Source: Emydura subglobosa (taxonomy: Eukaryota; Chordata; Testudines; Chelidae). Taken from it: DNA of 64,000 nucleotides. Under the pieces are notes generated by a model that ran no database searches, was not told the origin of the DNA, and saw only the letters and a list, made by a program, of their open reading frames with translations. A program made the translations under genes and the position numbers. Numbering within the stretch: position 1 is the stretch's first letter; every line of letters starts with the position of its first letter. Positions 23,530 through 34,890 of this stretch are shown in pieces. The stretch is taken from contig ML679974.1 in the NCBI GenBank assembly GCA_007922225.1, forward strand, positions 4,019,105-4,083,104. Direction: 5' to 3'.

Positions 23530-24486
23530 ACTCAGGTGGTGTACCGGGCCAAGTGAAAGCATTTTACCTGTTGGGCGGAGTCCCGGGGTATCCCACCGAG
23601 CTGTTCGCCCATACAGGCGATTTTGGAGTACCTGCTCCATCTGAAGCTCCAGGGTCTAGCACTAGCCTCTCTGAAAGTGCACCTGGCAGCTATCTCGGCC
23701 TTCCACCAGCCAATGGAAGGACGATCCCTGTTCTCTCACCCCATGTCAGTCAGGTTCCTCAAAGGGGTGGAGAAGCTGTATCTGCAGGTCCGTAACCCGG
23801 TGCCTCTCTGGGATTTGAACCTGGTCCTCGCCATGTTGACAGGACCCCCCTTCGAGCCCTTGGCTATATGCCCGCTGCTCATCCTCTCTTGGAAGGTAGC
23901 CTTCCTGGTGGCCATTACATCAGCTAAGAGGGTCTCCAAGATAAGAGCTTTGACCTAGGAGCCCCCCTACATGGTCTTCTATAAAGATAAGTTCCAACTG
24001 AGACCCCACCCAGCGTTCCTGCCTAAGGTGGTGTCTCAGTTTCACTATAACCAGGATATCTTCCTCCCCGTGTTCTTTCCTAAACCACACGGTTCGGAGG
24101 AGGAGCGGAGATGGCACTCGCTGGACGTCAGACGAGCCTTGGCCTTCTACATTGAGCGGACCAGGCCATTCCGGAAGTCAACGCAGCTGTTCGTGGCAGT
24201 GGTGTACTGGATGAAAGGCTCACCTGTCTCCACCCAGCGGATCACCACCTGTATTAGGACCTGCTACGAGCGGGCAAAGGTGCCGCTTCCAGGAGCTGTG
24301 ACAGCACACTCAACCAGAGCCCAGGCATCATCTGCGGCCGTCCTGGAGCGAGTGCTCCTGCAGGACATCTGCAGAGCAGCGACCTGGTCGTCAGTCCATA
24401 CCTTCACATCCACTAGCCATCGTGCAACAGGTGAGAGAGGATGCGGGTTCGGCAGGGCCCTGCTGATGAGAGCAGCTCACCGTTGA
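23530..24486 (+). pseudogene. DIRS tyrosine recombinase
   Basis: One reading frame holds the core domain: ILEYLLHLKLQGLALASLKV, then LWDLNLVLAML, then VAFLVAITSAKRVSKI with the first catalytic Arg, then FYKDKFQLRPHPAFLPKV. The HxxR box follows as AHSTRAQASSAA, then LQDICRAATWSSVHTF. This enzyme would integrate the circular DNA in place of an integrase. An in-frame stop (TAG at 23956-23958) separates 23623-23958 from 23971-24486. Just after VHTF the sequence CACTAG at 24411-24416 falls where the His-Tyr of the nucleophile is expected. The conserved tail continues in the neighbouring frame, so a one-base loss appears to hit the catalytic Tyr codon. Confidence 0.8.
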
Positions 24487-24520
24487 CTCCTACCAACCTC
24501 CAAGGTATGGCTATTTAATC

Positions 24521-24622
24521 ACCTATATTGGAATGGATATGAGCAATCACTCGAAGAGAGAAAACAGGGTTACTTACCAGTAACTGTTGTTCTTCGAGAT
24601 GTGTTGCTCATATCCATTCCAA
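24521..24622. repeat. DIRS internal complementary region
   Basis: The first half (GAGCAATCACTCGAAGAGAG) is the reverse complement of the element's left outer end. The second half (ACTTACCAGTAACTGTTGTT, then CTTCGAGATGTGTTGCTC) is the reverse complement of the right outer end. The two halves meet at AAAACAGGGTT. In the accepted DIRS model this region templates completion of the termini and circle formation. Its presence confirms the family independently of the protein motifs. Confidence 0.85.
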
Positions 24623-24684
24623 ACCTGCCCTCCATCCCCACTGTCAGAGTTGGCAGAAAGAAGGGACTGAGGGCCCACAAGGTC

Positions 24685-24870
24685 GGCAACATCCTATGTA
24701 CCGCGGCATGAGCGCAGCACTCCAGGGGGGCACCTGAGCCGACCCTACGGGGCTTGCTAAGGGAAAAAAGTTCAGGGAATCTGTGCACGGGGCGCACACA
24801 CACCTATATTGGAATGGATATGAGCAACACATCTCGAAGAATAACAGTTACTGGTAAGTAACCTTGTTTT
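24685..24870. repeat. DIRS right inverted terminal repeat
   Basis: Inverted copy of 20524-20685. It contains GGGGCTTGCTAAGGGAAAAA and TATTGGAATGGATATGAGCA and ends near GGTAAGTAACCTTGTTTT. The same end is copied, inverted, in the internal complementary region. Confidence 0.85.
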
Positions 24871-27135
24871 TCCTCAGTTGTGCTAGTCCTAGAGAGCCAT
24901 GCCATCATTGAGCATTAACAAACATTTTTAAGAAATGTGCCTCAATCCTCTTGATGTGGCTTACCCTGTATTTGTGACAAAAGTAATATTGAATTCTATA
25001 ATGGGTTAGCACTTGTAAACAGCAGGCAGTACTGTCAGGAAAATGGCTTTCCATTCAGCAAATAAAATTAAAATCCAGGTGTTTTCCTCAAGGCTCAGAC
25101 AGTTTGAAGCAAGGAACCTCAAATTGACCATTTTGTTTGTTCTTTTAAAGCAGTCTCACAGTTTCAGTTATAAACCTCCTTTAACAGCAATCTCAGAGGT
25201 GTTTAAAAAGTAAGTTATCAAATGTGGGTAGAGTTATGCTAAAAAACAGGACATAGCTTAAAGGAAAGTATTATAAAGGCATTAAGTTGCAAAAGAATAG
25301 CTATCCTGATGTTATGGGAAAAAGATTAGGGCCTGGTGTTTGCTGTATGTTTTTCAGACATAATGAGCTTAGCCTTCAAGGGAAGGGTGCCAGCCATACA
25401 GCTTTGACATCATGGCATCCAACCTGAGAATGGCATTAGCATTCTCTAGAGGAAGCCATTTGCTTGCTATGATACTGGCATTTTGGGAAGGTAAATATAC
25501 ATTCACATTTTAGAGTGGTGATGGTTTGGAGATGCCTGGAAAAGCAAAACTAAGCATGACCTTTACAACCTCTGCTCTGATTGACCCTGTCCTGAAACTG
25601 GGATTGTGGGGTTCAAGGTGCTCTTGCTAACAGCTGCAGGAAGAAGACTTACTGTAAGACCCATCTCCACTATCAGCCAATTACAGCCATTCTACCATCC
25701 AGTCTCTTTGCTGGATGGTACTGTAAATAGCCTCATTGTGAGCATGCTCACAAGAAAAACCAGGGTATTTAACAGACTCACATGCTAGCTGTTGTTCCAT
25801 AGCACCAACATTAGTAACAAATGTGTGTCAGATGAACAGTTACTCATAAATGCCAGAGACAGAGACACAGATTAGCCACAATATTGGAATAGTGGGAAGT
25901 CAAAGGCTTCTGCCATCAAAGTTGAAATTAATTTAAAAAACAGTGAATTGCAAAGACAGGGCAGACATTTCCCAACACCAGTTTGGCTTCCCAGATACTA
26001 GCATTGCTAGGGGACTTGTAAAACTGACAGTTTAATTTGAAAAGTTTAAGTAAACAGGAACCTGGCAGTACACCATGGCTTCTACTGATGGATTGTTCTC
26101 CAGTGCTTCTATATGTTCCAGCAAGGACAACACAGGACGATCTTCAATTCAGCATGTTAAATCCACACATTAAATCCTATTACTAGCACTCTGTGGATAA
26201 GGATTAGCCAATTGGACCCAGAAATTTGACTAGGTCAAGAATGTCATGTTTAGACCATCCTTGAACACCTCATTTGTATAATCATATGAATGAACTTCTG
26301 TAGAGATGCACAGTTTGAGAGTTCCAGTCACGTCAATGCAGTACCGGACATTTTCCTGCACAGGATAGAAGAAAAGAAAGTAGAGCAGACAATGACAATT
26401 TCTGTGGGAATTCAACTTATGGACAAAAGTTTAACGTTTAGTTTGCTATCAGATTCCAGCTTGGGCATTAATTCTAGTTGACAAATTGTACAGCATTGCA
26501 AAAAAAATAGTTCAGAAATATTGTTCAAATGTTAATGAATTAGCTTTGACTGTGCTCACATCCTATTTGTGTCAACTTCCCACTAATATTCTATCAAGTG
26601 GCAAGAATATTTACCCAATTCAATTCATTTGTAAGGAAGTGCTGCAGAATATTAAGAGAAAGTTCATTTCAAATTTAGAATCACAAATATACAAACCAAT
26701 ATATATGCCTATTGGTCCAAAATAGCCTGAAACTGACAACTTTCTAGATATGTTGCAAAAGTAATTTATTTGGTAGAATTTGGGGGAAAGATGAGGGTAT
26801 GTTCCTGGGTAAGATGGAGGTGAGTGACTTTTCTGGGGTTTTAAAAATTTATTTACTAGCTGAGGTAAATTGTCTGCATTTGATTATTTTATGCTGTTTG
26901 TTGGCATAGCTAATATATTAAATATTGGTATATAACGCTGCTGTGTGATTGTTGCTATTGTAAGTTTAATTATTTTTAGGGGGTTCACAGCATCTGTATG
27001 GACATTTCATTTTGGTTAAATATAAATAAACAAACAAACTCTTAGAAGCCATCTATGCAATCAGGGGATAGAAATATGCCATGGGACCCATGTGTCTAAT
27101 CAATCTGGCTCCAAATTATGCATATTTGATATTCA
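24871..27135. other. Unassigned DNA
   Basis: AT-rich. Overlapping opposing frames at 26230-26481 and a 79-codon frame at 26486-26725 have no recognised domain. No repeat family was identified. Confidence 0.45.
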
Positions 27136-28095
27136 GAACATAAGAACGGCTCTATTGGGTCAGACCAAAGATCCATTTAGCCCTGTATCCTGTCTTCCGA
27201 CAATGGCCAATGCCAGGTGCTTCATAGCAAATGAACAGACAAGGTAATTATCAAGTGATCCATCCTGTCGGCCTTTCCCAGATTCTGGCAAACAGAGGCT
27301 CGGGGCACTTCAGAGTATGGTTTTGTATCCTGCCCATCCTGCCTAATAGTCATTTATGGACCTATCCTCCATGAACTTATCTAGTTCTTTTTTGAACTCT
27401 GTTATAATCTTGGCCTTCTCAGCATCCTCTGGAGAAGAGTTCCACAGATTGATTGTGCATTGTGTGAAGAAATACTTCCTTTTGTTGGTTTTATACTTGC
27501 TGCCTATTAATTTCATTTGGTGACCTCTAGTTCTTGTGTTATGAGAAGGAGTAAATAACACTTCCTTATTTACTTTCTCCACACCGGTCATGATTTTATA
27601 AACCTCTCTCATGTCCCCCCTTAGTCGTCTCTTTTCCAAGATGAAAATTCCCAGTCTTATTAATCTCTTCTCATATAGAAGCTATTCTGTGCCCCTAATA
27701 ATTTTTATTGTCCTTTCCTGTACCTTTCCAATTCCAATTTATCTTTTTTTGAGACGAGGTGACCAGATCTGCATTCAGTATTCAATATGTGGGCATACTA
27801 TGGATTTATATAGAGGCAATATGATATTTCGGTCTTATCTATCCCTTTCCTAATGATTCTCATCATTCTGTTAGCTTTTTTGACTGCTGCTGCACATTGA
27901 GTAGATGTTTTCAGAGGACTATCCACAATGACTCGAAGATCTCTTTCTTGAATGGTAACTGCTAATTTAGACGCCTAGTAGATTGATGAAGCATGATTTC
28001 CCTTTACAAAAACTATGTTGATTCTTCCCCAACAAATTGTTTTCATCTTTGTGTCTGATAATTCTGTTCTTTAGTATAGATTCAACCAATTGCTT
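27136..28095 (-). mobile_element. CR1 LINE, 5'-truncated, minus strand
   Basis: It begins with CAGAACATAAGAACGGCT and TGGGTCAGACCAAAGATCCA, the antisense 3' end of one CR1 subfamily. Antisense coding relics follow. The frame at 27343-27639 reads [16 protein letters not shown] and [16 protein letters not shown], which match the CR1 C-terminal end (RRLRGDLI..., FF..R....WN.LP). The upstream part (27640-28095) keeps antisense CR1 words such as TTCTTCCCCAACAAATTGTT. Indels break the frame throughout. It is a different subfamily from the CR1 at 38.3 kb. Confidence 0.8.
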
Positions 28096-28350
28096 GGTAT
28101 TAAACTCAGAGTGAAAGAGAGAAGGAGTTATTCACAGCAATTAGTCTTGTAAAAATATAAGAAAAATATAAAAGCCATCCCCTCAGGAGATGGTTTACAC
28201 TGCCACCAACAGGAAAGTTCTTGAAAGAGTGACCCAGGAGGCAGTTCAAAGGCACTGGCCTCTATGCACTTGTCCTAGCCTTCTCTGGACAATCCAAAAT
28301 TGGTGAGATTTCCTTATGGCTCTCAAGACATCCAGTTTGGGAGATCCACC
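28096..28350. other. Unassigned DNA between CR1 and LTR
   Basis: No family recognised. It abuts the left CCTCT target duplicate of the LTR at 28356. Confidence 0.4.
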
Positions 28351-28355
28351 CCTCT

Positions 28356-28894
28356 GTGGCAGGCAGCTGACTTCCCCCTAGCGGGTCTCACGCTCTGGTT
28401 GCTTGTAGTGGGCCAGGGCGTCTCTAGTCACCCCGTCTTCCCCGAGGAGGGGGTAGGGACCCGGGCCCACCCGCTCCTCCAGGTCCCAGCCCAAGGCCCC
28501 TATGAGAAGCAGCTAGGTGCTGCTGGCACCGTGTTCCCAACTGTACTTCTCTTCCCCTGGGCTAATTTTCCCCCTCCTTCTGGCTTCTTGAGCCTCGTAC
28601 CTTCCTCCAGCCTGTTCCTCCACAGAATCTCTGCACTCTGGTCTGTTCCTCCTTGCAACTCAGCACTCCTACACACTGCACTCCTACTCCTACTCCTCCC
28701 AGCTCATGCCCTGTCTGTTTGGGGGCGGAGGGCTTTTATGGGGCACCTGGCTGGTCCCTAATTGGCTCAGCTGCTCCTAATTGCCCCCTAACAAGAATCA
28801 GCTAATCTGCAGGGAACAGAGCTCTGAGCATTCTGAGGCTTACGTATCTGCCATAAATCACTTTCCTACAGCTTTCTGCCCTCGCTATATCACA
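28356..28894 (-). mobile_element. Probable solo LTR, minus strand
   Basis: The 539-bp GC-rich segment is flanked by CCTCT on both sides (28351-28355 and 28895-28899). Read on the minus strand it begins TGTGATATAGCGAGGG, has a TATA-like CCCATAAAAGCC (from GGCTTTTATGGGG near 28733) and ends CCTGCCAC, one base short of the expected CA. The pyrimidine-rich +-strand sequence yields a 153-codon frame (28300-28761), which I treat as chance. No internal gag-pol is nearby, so this is a solo LTR. No AATAAA was found, so the class is not assigned. Confidence 0.55.
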
Positions 28895-28899
28895 CCTCT

Positions 28900-30104
28900 T
28901 AGCCATTCCAATAAGATGATTCCACAGGACCTCAGTTTGCTCGATCTCACAAAGTTCCCAGTTCCTTCCACAAAAGGATGATTGTCTCTAAGAAAGCTAC
29001 TGAGTTTAAGAAAATGAGGGACTAACAGCACCAGCTGAATCCAGACACAGTGTTAGAGTTGCTCTGAAAATTTCTTCCTGATGTTATGCCAATGATACCA
29101 TACTATAACTTCTTGATCTAATTTCATACTTGAAGCCTGTTTTAGGGACCATTCGTGCTGATTCTGAAACACTTACAAATGGGGATTAGGATAAAAGACC
29201 AATGCTTTTATTTAAACTTGTGACCTAAAGTCTGAGACTGAATTCAGGTCTCCAGAGGTGAAAAGGTTTATGCAATACATTGATTGGCCCCCTAAGGTGC
29301 TCAAATACCTATATATTACGAAATATTTTTGGCATGTGATTTTCACCTGGCCATAAGACAGTAATAGCCCCATGAAATTTAAGTGGGAAATAATAATCTT
29401 AACCAACTGCCTATGCAATTTTAATTTAAGAAGGATCTGTTCTTGTATTTGATGGCCATGTTTAAAGAGTCTATCGATTTTTTAAATTAGATTTAAAAGA
29501 GAACCAGCTAGGCTCCAATAAACCACGCTTCATTCCTCTGGTTGCCATTATAAAGTGAATGGATTTGATTTCTTCCACACACAGTTTGTCCCCATATGTT
29601 ACAGGTTGTCCAGTGGAGCAGTTGATACAGTTAAAAAAATCTGATTTAAGAAAAATCTGATTTAAGGACTATTTAAAGGAAGCTGAACAGATTGCTTGTT
29701 TTCTTTAGTAAACTGTGAATTAAAATCTTTAGCTGTTCTGTAAACAAAAACAACATAGCTTCCCTACAAACTTTTTCTTTACAGAATTCTTTCTCACCTA
29801 TTGAAGTTCCCCTACCAATTATTTCAACATGGAAATTTAGAAAGGTTTTGGGGCTTCTTCAAACAAAAAGATCTGGAACACTATGGTAATTAGAAAATGT
29901 GCTGAACTTGCCTCATTTATGTTATTAATCAGAAAATATGACAATGTCCCTTTTAATTAATTCTTGCACCAACGCCAGCTTTGAATCATCTTTTAGGCTT
30001 TACTGTTTTCACTGATAACATTGACTTTTTAAACTCTCTTTAAAGTCAGACAGCCGGGCAGCAGCAGAAAATGTTTAAAAATAGAGTGACAGGAAGAGTC
30101 TGAT
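28900..30104. other. Unassigned DNA
   Basis: A 15-bp direct duplication (AAAAATCTGATTTAAG twice) lies at about 29633-29668. No gene or repeat family recognised. Confidence 0.4.
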
Positions 30105-30205
30105 TCTTAAATGGGATAACACTTCTCTACTTCAGAGGGGTGTTATGAGAAGTAATATATTAAAGATGGTAACGTGCAATGGTGCCATATAAGAATCTTA
30201 GATAG
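30105..30205 (+). mobile_element. Possible MIR relic
   Basis: TTAAATGGGATAACACTTCT, then CAGAGGGGTGTTATGAGAAG and TAATATATTAAAG follow the MIR order (AAATGGGGATAATA, then CATAGGGTTGTTGTGAGGAT, then TAA). Diverged. Confidence 0.45.
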
Positions 30206-31289
30206 CTGGGTAGGGCTGTTCAGCATGAGCATTCTACTCCTCATGCATTTTTATCCCATCTTACATAGCTCCTATTAGTCTTCTAGCTCTGACAGAATGG
30301 CAGAGCTGGCCCTGATAAGGCTTTTGGATCCTTGTTAGAATTTACATCCCTAGCCTGATGTACAGTATTGTGATGTTATTAGTCATTAAGGAAGTTGGTA
30401 TTGCCAAAAAAAATCACCTCTCTCCTCATATTCAAAAGTTCGCTATAGTTGGTGTCCCTAAAATAGATAGGCAGATCTGGAAGGACTGGGTGCTTTCAAA
30501 TTTTACTCTATCTGGAGGCTGTCACATTTCAGGGTGAGCCGGACCTCTCACCCTCTCACTCTGTGGACACCCCTTCCAACTGTCAAGTCTGCACATGAGC
30601 TTTTTTCAGGGTGCAATCCTGCAATTCACTGCATAAAACATAAAAGCATCCTATAAACTGAGAGGAAGAGCTGAGAAAAAGATTTAGCGTGACAGTGTCA
30701 TAATGAGACTAAGTACCCCGAATTAAACATTTTATTTTATCTCCTCCTGAATTCTTCCCACCTGCCTCTAATAAATTATTAAGTAAATAAAACAAACAAA
30801 CCCCAATTCTGGAATATACCCACTTCCCACAGCAGTTCAATTATAAAGAACCATCTGATTTCACATATTAAGCCTTCCATATTTCATCCTCTCCTATAGC
30901 ATGTCTTCCTGAAATAGCTCTAAAAAGGAACCACTGTATTTTAAAAGAAGTTATAGAAAAGTACTCACATCACACTGAAGGGTTTTTTGTGTGTGTGTTT
31001 GTTGTGGATTTTTTGGTTTTTTTTCATTGACTAGTTGATTTTTGGATTGGGGGGTTGTTTTTTGTTTTTGTTCAATATGGAAAGCAGCTGAAGCATTGTC
31101 TCTGTAATACATAAAAACCTTCCACCTCCTTTTCTTCATGAGTAAATCATTTCATTAGATAGAGACGATTTAATTATGTAAATCTCCAGAAAGATGGAAT
31201 GAAAATTATCTCATAACAGGGCACATTCCCTGGCTCCATAAGGGGCCTTTTTTCAGAGGGAGAAAAGTTAGGAGTTAAAGTGGGATCAC
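30206..31289. other. Unassigned DNA
   Basis: A GT/T-rich simple stretch lies at about 30981-31070. The 62-codon minus frame over it is low complexity. No gene recognised. Confidence 0.4.
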
Positions 31290-31860
31290 TCAATTTTATT
31301 GATTAGAACCAATACCCTGAATTGCACCGGAAACCAGTGCAGTTCCTGAATAAGAGGCAGAACATGATGAAGTTTCTATATACCCTTCAAGATTAGATCC
31401 AATTAGAAGGCAATGGTCCAACACAGAGGTGACAAAGGCCCTGATGACTATGTTATCATCTGCATCATCAAGGAAAGGCTGCATACTCTTAGCTATCCAC
31501 AGATTAATTTTTAAAAGTAATATCAGCTACCACTGCTTCATGGTGATATAAGAACAATCAACGGTTCAAAAGTACCCCATGAATGCAAAGCTCTTGGGAA
31601 TGGATGGACAATCACCAATAAATGTAGCTCTCACAACCATCATTGTTTCCTTTTGCTAACCAGCATCACCTGATAGCTTTCCCCCAGCATTAAGCCAGCT
31701 AAATCTCATCCATTTCTCTATCTCAGAGATACACTGGGAAAGCAAGGAAACTGAACTGTCTGGATCAGCTGGAAAGGAGATGTTGATGTTGATGTTCGTG
31801 CCTAAATCACCTTTGTTTGAAGCATGCAGTGCAATTATAGCCATGTCGGTCTCAGGGGAT
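31290..31860 (+). repeat. Possible ancient LINE-derived repeat
   Basis: CCTGAATTGCACCGGAAACC followed by AGTGCAGTTCCTGAATAAGA resembles a dispersed reptile repeat (GAATTGCACCCGGAAGC...AGTGCAGCTCCTGGAGC). I recognise the words but cannot name the family, and the rest of the block is unassigned. Confidence 0.3.
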
Positions 31861-31915
31861 TAGAGAAACAATCTTACCCACAATCTTGTCTCCTTGTTTG
31901 AAGCAGTAGTAAGTA

Positions 31916-32340
31916 CAGCTGGGTGGGAAACTGAATTTCATTTCTGTGAAAGATTTCAAGGAAAATTTTTCACCATGAATTGGGATGAAAAGCTAAAACA
32001 AATTGTCATGGAAGTGTAATTTTGCAATATTTTATTTCAGAAACACTGAAGGGGGAATGTTTCAGTGTTTCTAAATGAAATATTCTCCATGGGCTCCCAC
32101 CCTCTGTAGGAACATTGAAGCCCTGGGAGCCTTGGCTCCATAGTAGCCCACCAGATGGGCTGCTGAGGAGCTGGAGCCTAGAAGCCCTAGCTCCCATGTT
32201 CCCCACGATGTGGGTTGCCAAGAACCCTGAGTTCCATTGGATATTTCATTGAAATATATGTTCCCCTCGATTATTTTGATTTTAATGAGCTGGCATTTTC
32301 TAACAGAAAAAAGTTCTGTCAGAAAATTTCTAACCAGCTA
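31916..32340. mobile_element. TA-flanked MITE (Tc1/mariner-like)
   Basis: The left end CAGCTGGGTGGGAAACTGAA pairs with the right end, which in reverse complement reads TAGCTGGTTAGAAATTTTC. TA lies directly outside both ends (31914-31915 and 32341-32342), the expected Tc1/mariner target duplication. An inner inverted pair (TTTCAGAAACACTGAAG and TTCAGTGTTTCTAAATGAAA) lies near 32034-32082. There is no transposase frame. The 425 bp are diverged. Confidence 0.55.
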
Positions 32341-32342
32341 TA

Positions 32343-34775
32343 GGAGTAAGTCAGGCTGTGCACCTGAACTCCCTCCAGGAGGGCTGCCTGTCCTATGGCA
32401 GCCTAACTTTCTGGAGAAAAAGAAAATTCAGAAAAGTTGCTCCTTTACAACAGTGGTTCCCTTTCCCTTAGCTCTGAAGAATCCACAATGGTGTTGCCAT
32501 ATTTCCAGGGGGAGGGAGACACCTACCTCTTTCCATAAGTTCGTCTTGTGATGAGGCTTTCAAGGAGACATAATATAATTTCTGTCCCAACCTCTTCTTT
32601 CCTGCAATTCTTTTCCATGTGACTTGCCATGGAAGGCCACAATTTGGCACTAAGAACACTACTCTGAACTGCAATCCATCAAATGCACACACCTCTTTTA
32701 CCATCTCATCTTCAGACTTTTTACTATTTTATCTACATTTAGACATACATTTCTTTGTCTTCCATTCATCATTGCAGCCAATAAAACTGAGGAAGAAATT
32801 TAACTCTTTATTGAGTAATTTAGTGAGACTCTTTCATAAAATTCTTTAAATGCTAATTATTCAACTTTGCATAATTTGAGGCACAGCTACAAAGATCTAA
32901 CACTCTCCTAAATTCTAAGGCTACTTTGCTTTACTATTTAGTGACATTATTGCTCATAGCAAAACATCATCCACAGCACCATATGTTAGTGAAGAATCCC
33001 AATAGGTTGCAGCTATTTTTCTCAATAAGGGTAAGCATCTTCCCCTCTTTCACTAGGGCTTGGATAAGGCAGGTGACCAAGACTGGACTAAGATGTAGGT
33101 GCTACAGGTCTAGGGCCTCAATTCTGTAACTACATGATAAGGTCGAAACTCAGCTGTCAATTAAAAAAAAAAAAAGTTTCTAGCCCTTATGGTTGCAAAG
33201 AAATGCTTAATACCATGACCTGAGTGTAACTGAAGCAGTGATGTCTGCCTGAGTCCGCCGACTCCCTGTGACAATAGCTCTGAGCAGGGTCACCTATGCC
33301 ACATGTATCTATGGAGTATTAAGTCCATGACTCACTGCTGAGGGACACCACCAATACCATCCCAGCAGTGAACCCCAAGTGTGACAGGAGAAGAGCACAG
33401 TGAGCCCAACCCACTCACACAAGCTACTTAATTAAGTACTGGAGTCACTTTACTTCCAGCTCAGCCTCTCTTGGGGATGAAAGGGAGAAGGAAAGATAGG
33501 AGACTCCTGCTTCTCTAAAAGGGGAGAAGGGCCTATTGCCACCACATCTCCAAGCAGAGGGGTGAGGTCTCAGGAGAGCCTTGTTGCAGAGTGCATAGAG
33601 CCCTGCATTACTTCAATCTAGCCCTTCAGGTACCATCTCCATTTCAGTATCTGTCTTTCAGTAAGGCTAGAAAGGATACTTGGAAGGAAGTCTTCTGCTT
33701 TTATTGGAAGTATGCAACTGAGTTTTGCGGCAACTGCTGCTGCACTTGTAAAAAGAAGAAACCATTCTCAAGGTCATGCTTTCTGCTAGTTCAGCAGTTG
33801 CAGGTCAACTGAAAAGACTGAAATAACAGCTAAGATTAGAGAATGTTGGTAGCTTCTTGTGTGGAATCCATTCTGAGTTAGAGCTATACTTTGAAATATT
33901 GAGTACTCAGTAACACAGACTCAGTGAGTCACTCCTGGAAAATTCTTGAAGGTGTGTTTTAGCTCGCCCTGCATCACAAATATTTACAGTTTACAAAAAG
34001 GAAAAAAAATCTATATTTTACAATGAGTTTTTGCATTATCAGATTTATAACCTGGATACCAAGGAACCATATCATGTTCCCCTAGAATTCAGTGTGAGTT
34101 TTGTCCAATGACTTCAATTAGAACAGAATTGTGTGCTTTTATTCAGAGATCGCCTAGGTTTAAATGACCCAAGCTGGTACCTGTAAGTATAATGAAGATA
34201 TCCAACTTGCTTGCAAGTGCTTATACCAGATTCTGTGGACTTTTTGTTTGTTTTCCACTGATGGAAACATGAACTGTAAAAGGCAGCTCTTGAAAAGGTG
34301 ACTTCACAACAAACATTGCCATAAATTATGTCATCATCTTAAGTACCAGTTTGAGGGGAAGGATAGTTGAGGAATATTAATAGATCAATATTAACACAGG
34401 TTGTCTATTTTGCAACCTATTTGTTAAAAATTTCTCTCCTTATACAAATATTAATCATGAACTTCAGAGTAACTCTTTAGCTACAACAAGAAACGGGATC
34501 AGTTAAGCAGCATTTTAAGAATTCCTCCATTAGCACTTTCTTCAGAATTTCTCTTCGTGTGTGATATATCAATCCCTGTACTATAGATATCAAGTTTATC
34601 ATCAATTCTGTGTAGTATGGGAGCCTCCTATGGTATATATCTGACAATCCAGATTCCATATCCATAAACACTTAGAGGTGAGTTGACTTCAGTTGGTTCA
34701 ATCCATCTCTATTTCAGATACTTCCTAAATTTAAACAGGAGCCCAAATCCATAGCAACAGCATCACCCTCATCCT
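32343..34775. other. Unassigned DNA
   Basis: A poly-A run (A13) lies at about 33162. Overlapping frames on both strands at 32237-32849 lack domains. No repeat family recognised. Confidence 0.45.
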
Positions 34776-34890
34776 TTTAGGCTGTAATCTCTTAGGACAG
34801 AGAACTTGTTTATCATATGTTTATAAAGGCCCTAGCACAGAAGGGCCTGATCCTAATATGGGCTTCTGATTACTACTGTAATCTAACTTT
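34776..34890 (+). mobile_element. L2/MIR-type 3' tail relic
   Basis: GGCTGTAATCTCTTAGGACA, then AAGGCCCTAGCACAGAAGGG, CCTGATCCTAATATGGGCTT and CTACTGTAATCTAA follow the common amniote tail (TGTAAGCTCTT...GCCTAGCACAATGGGGTCCTG...GGTAATACAAATAA). Confidence 0.5.

Larger units (their letters stand above)
20524..24870 (+). mobile_element. DIRS-like tyrosine-recombinase retrotransposon, internally deleted
   Basis: A 4.35-kb GC- and CpG-rich block sits in AT-rich DNA. It has inverted (not direct) terminal repeats at 20524-20685 and 24685-24870. An internal complementary region at 24521-24622 joins the complements of both outer ends. Between them lie a gag-like region, a remnant of RT/RNase H and a tyrosine recombinase, all on the + strand in DIRS order. 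DIRS elements integrate as circles through the recombinase and leave no target duplication, and none is seen. Full-length relatives are near 6 kb. This copy lacks the RT catalytic core and most of RNase H. Frameshifts and one stop break the remaining frames. Confidence 0.85.

Noticed and set aside
28300..28761. 153-codon + frame rich in Leu, Pro and Ser
   Set aside because: It lies antisense within a GC-rich LTR bounded by CCTCT duplicates. Composition explains the open frame and no domain is seen.
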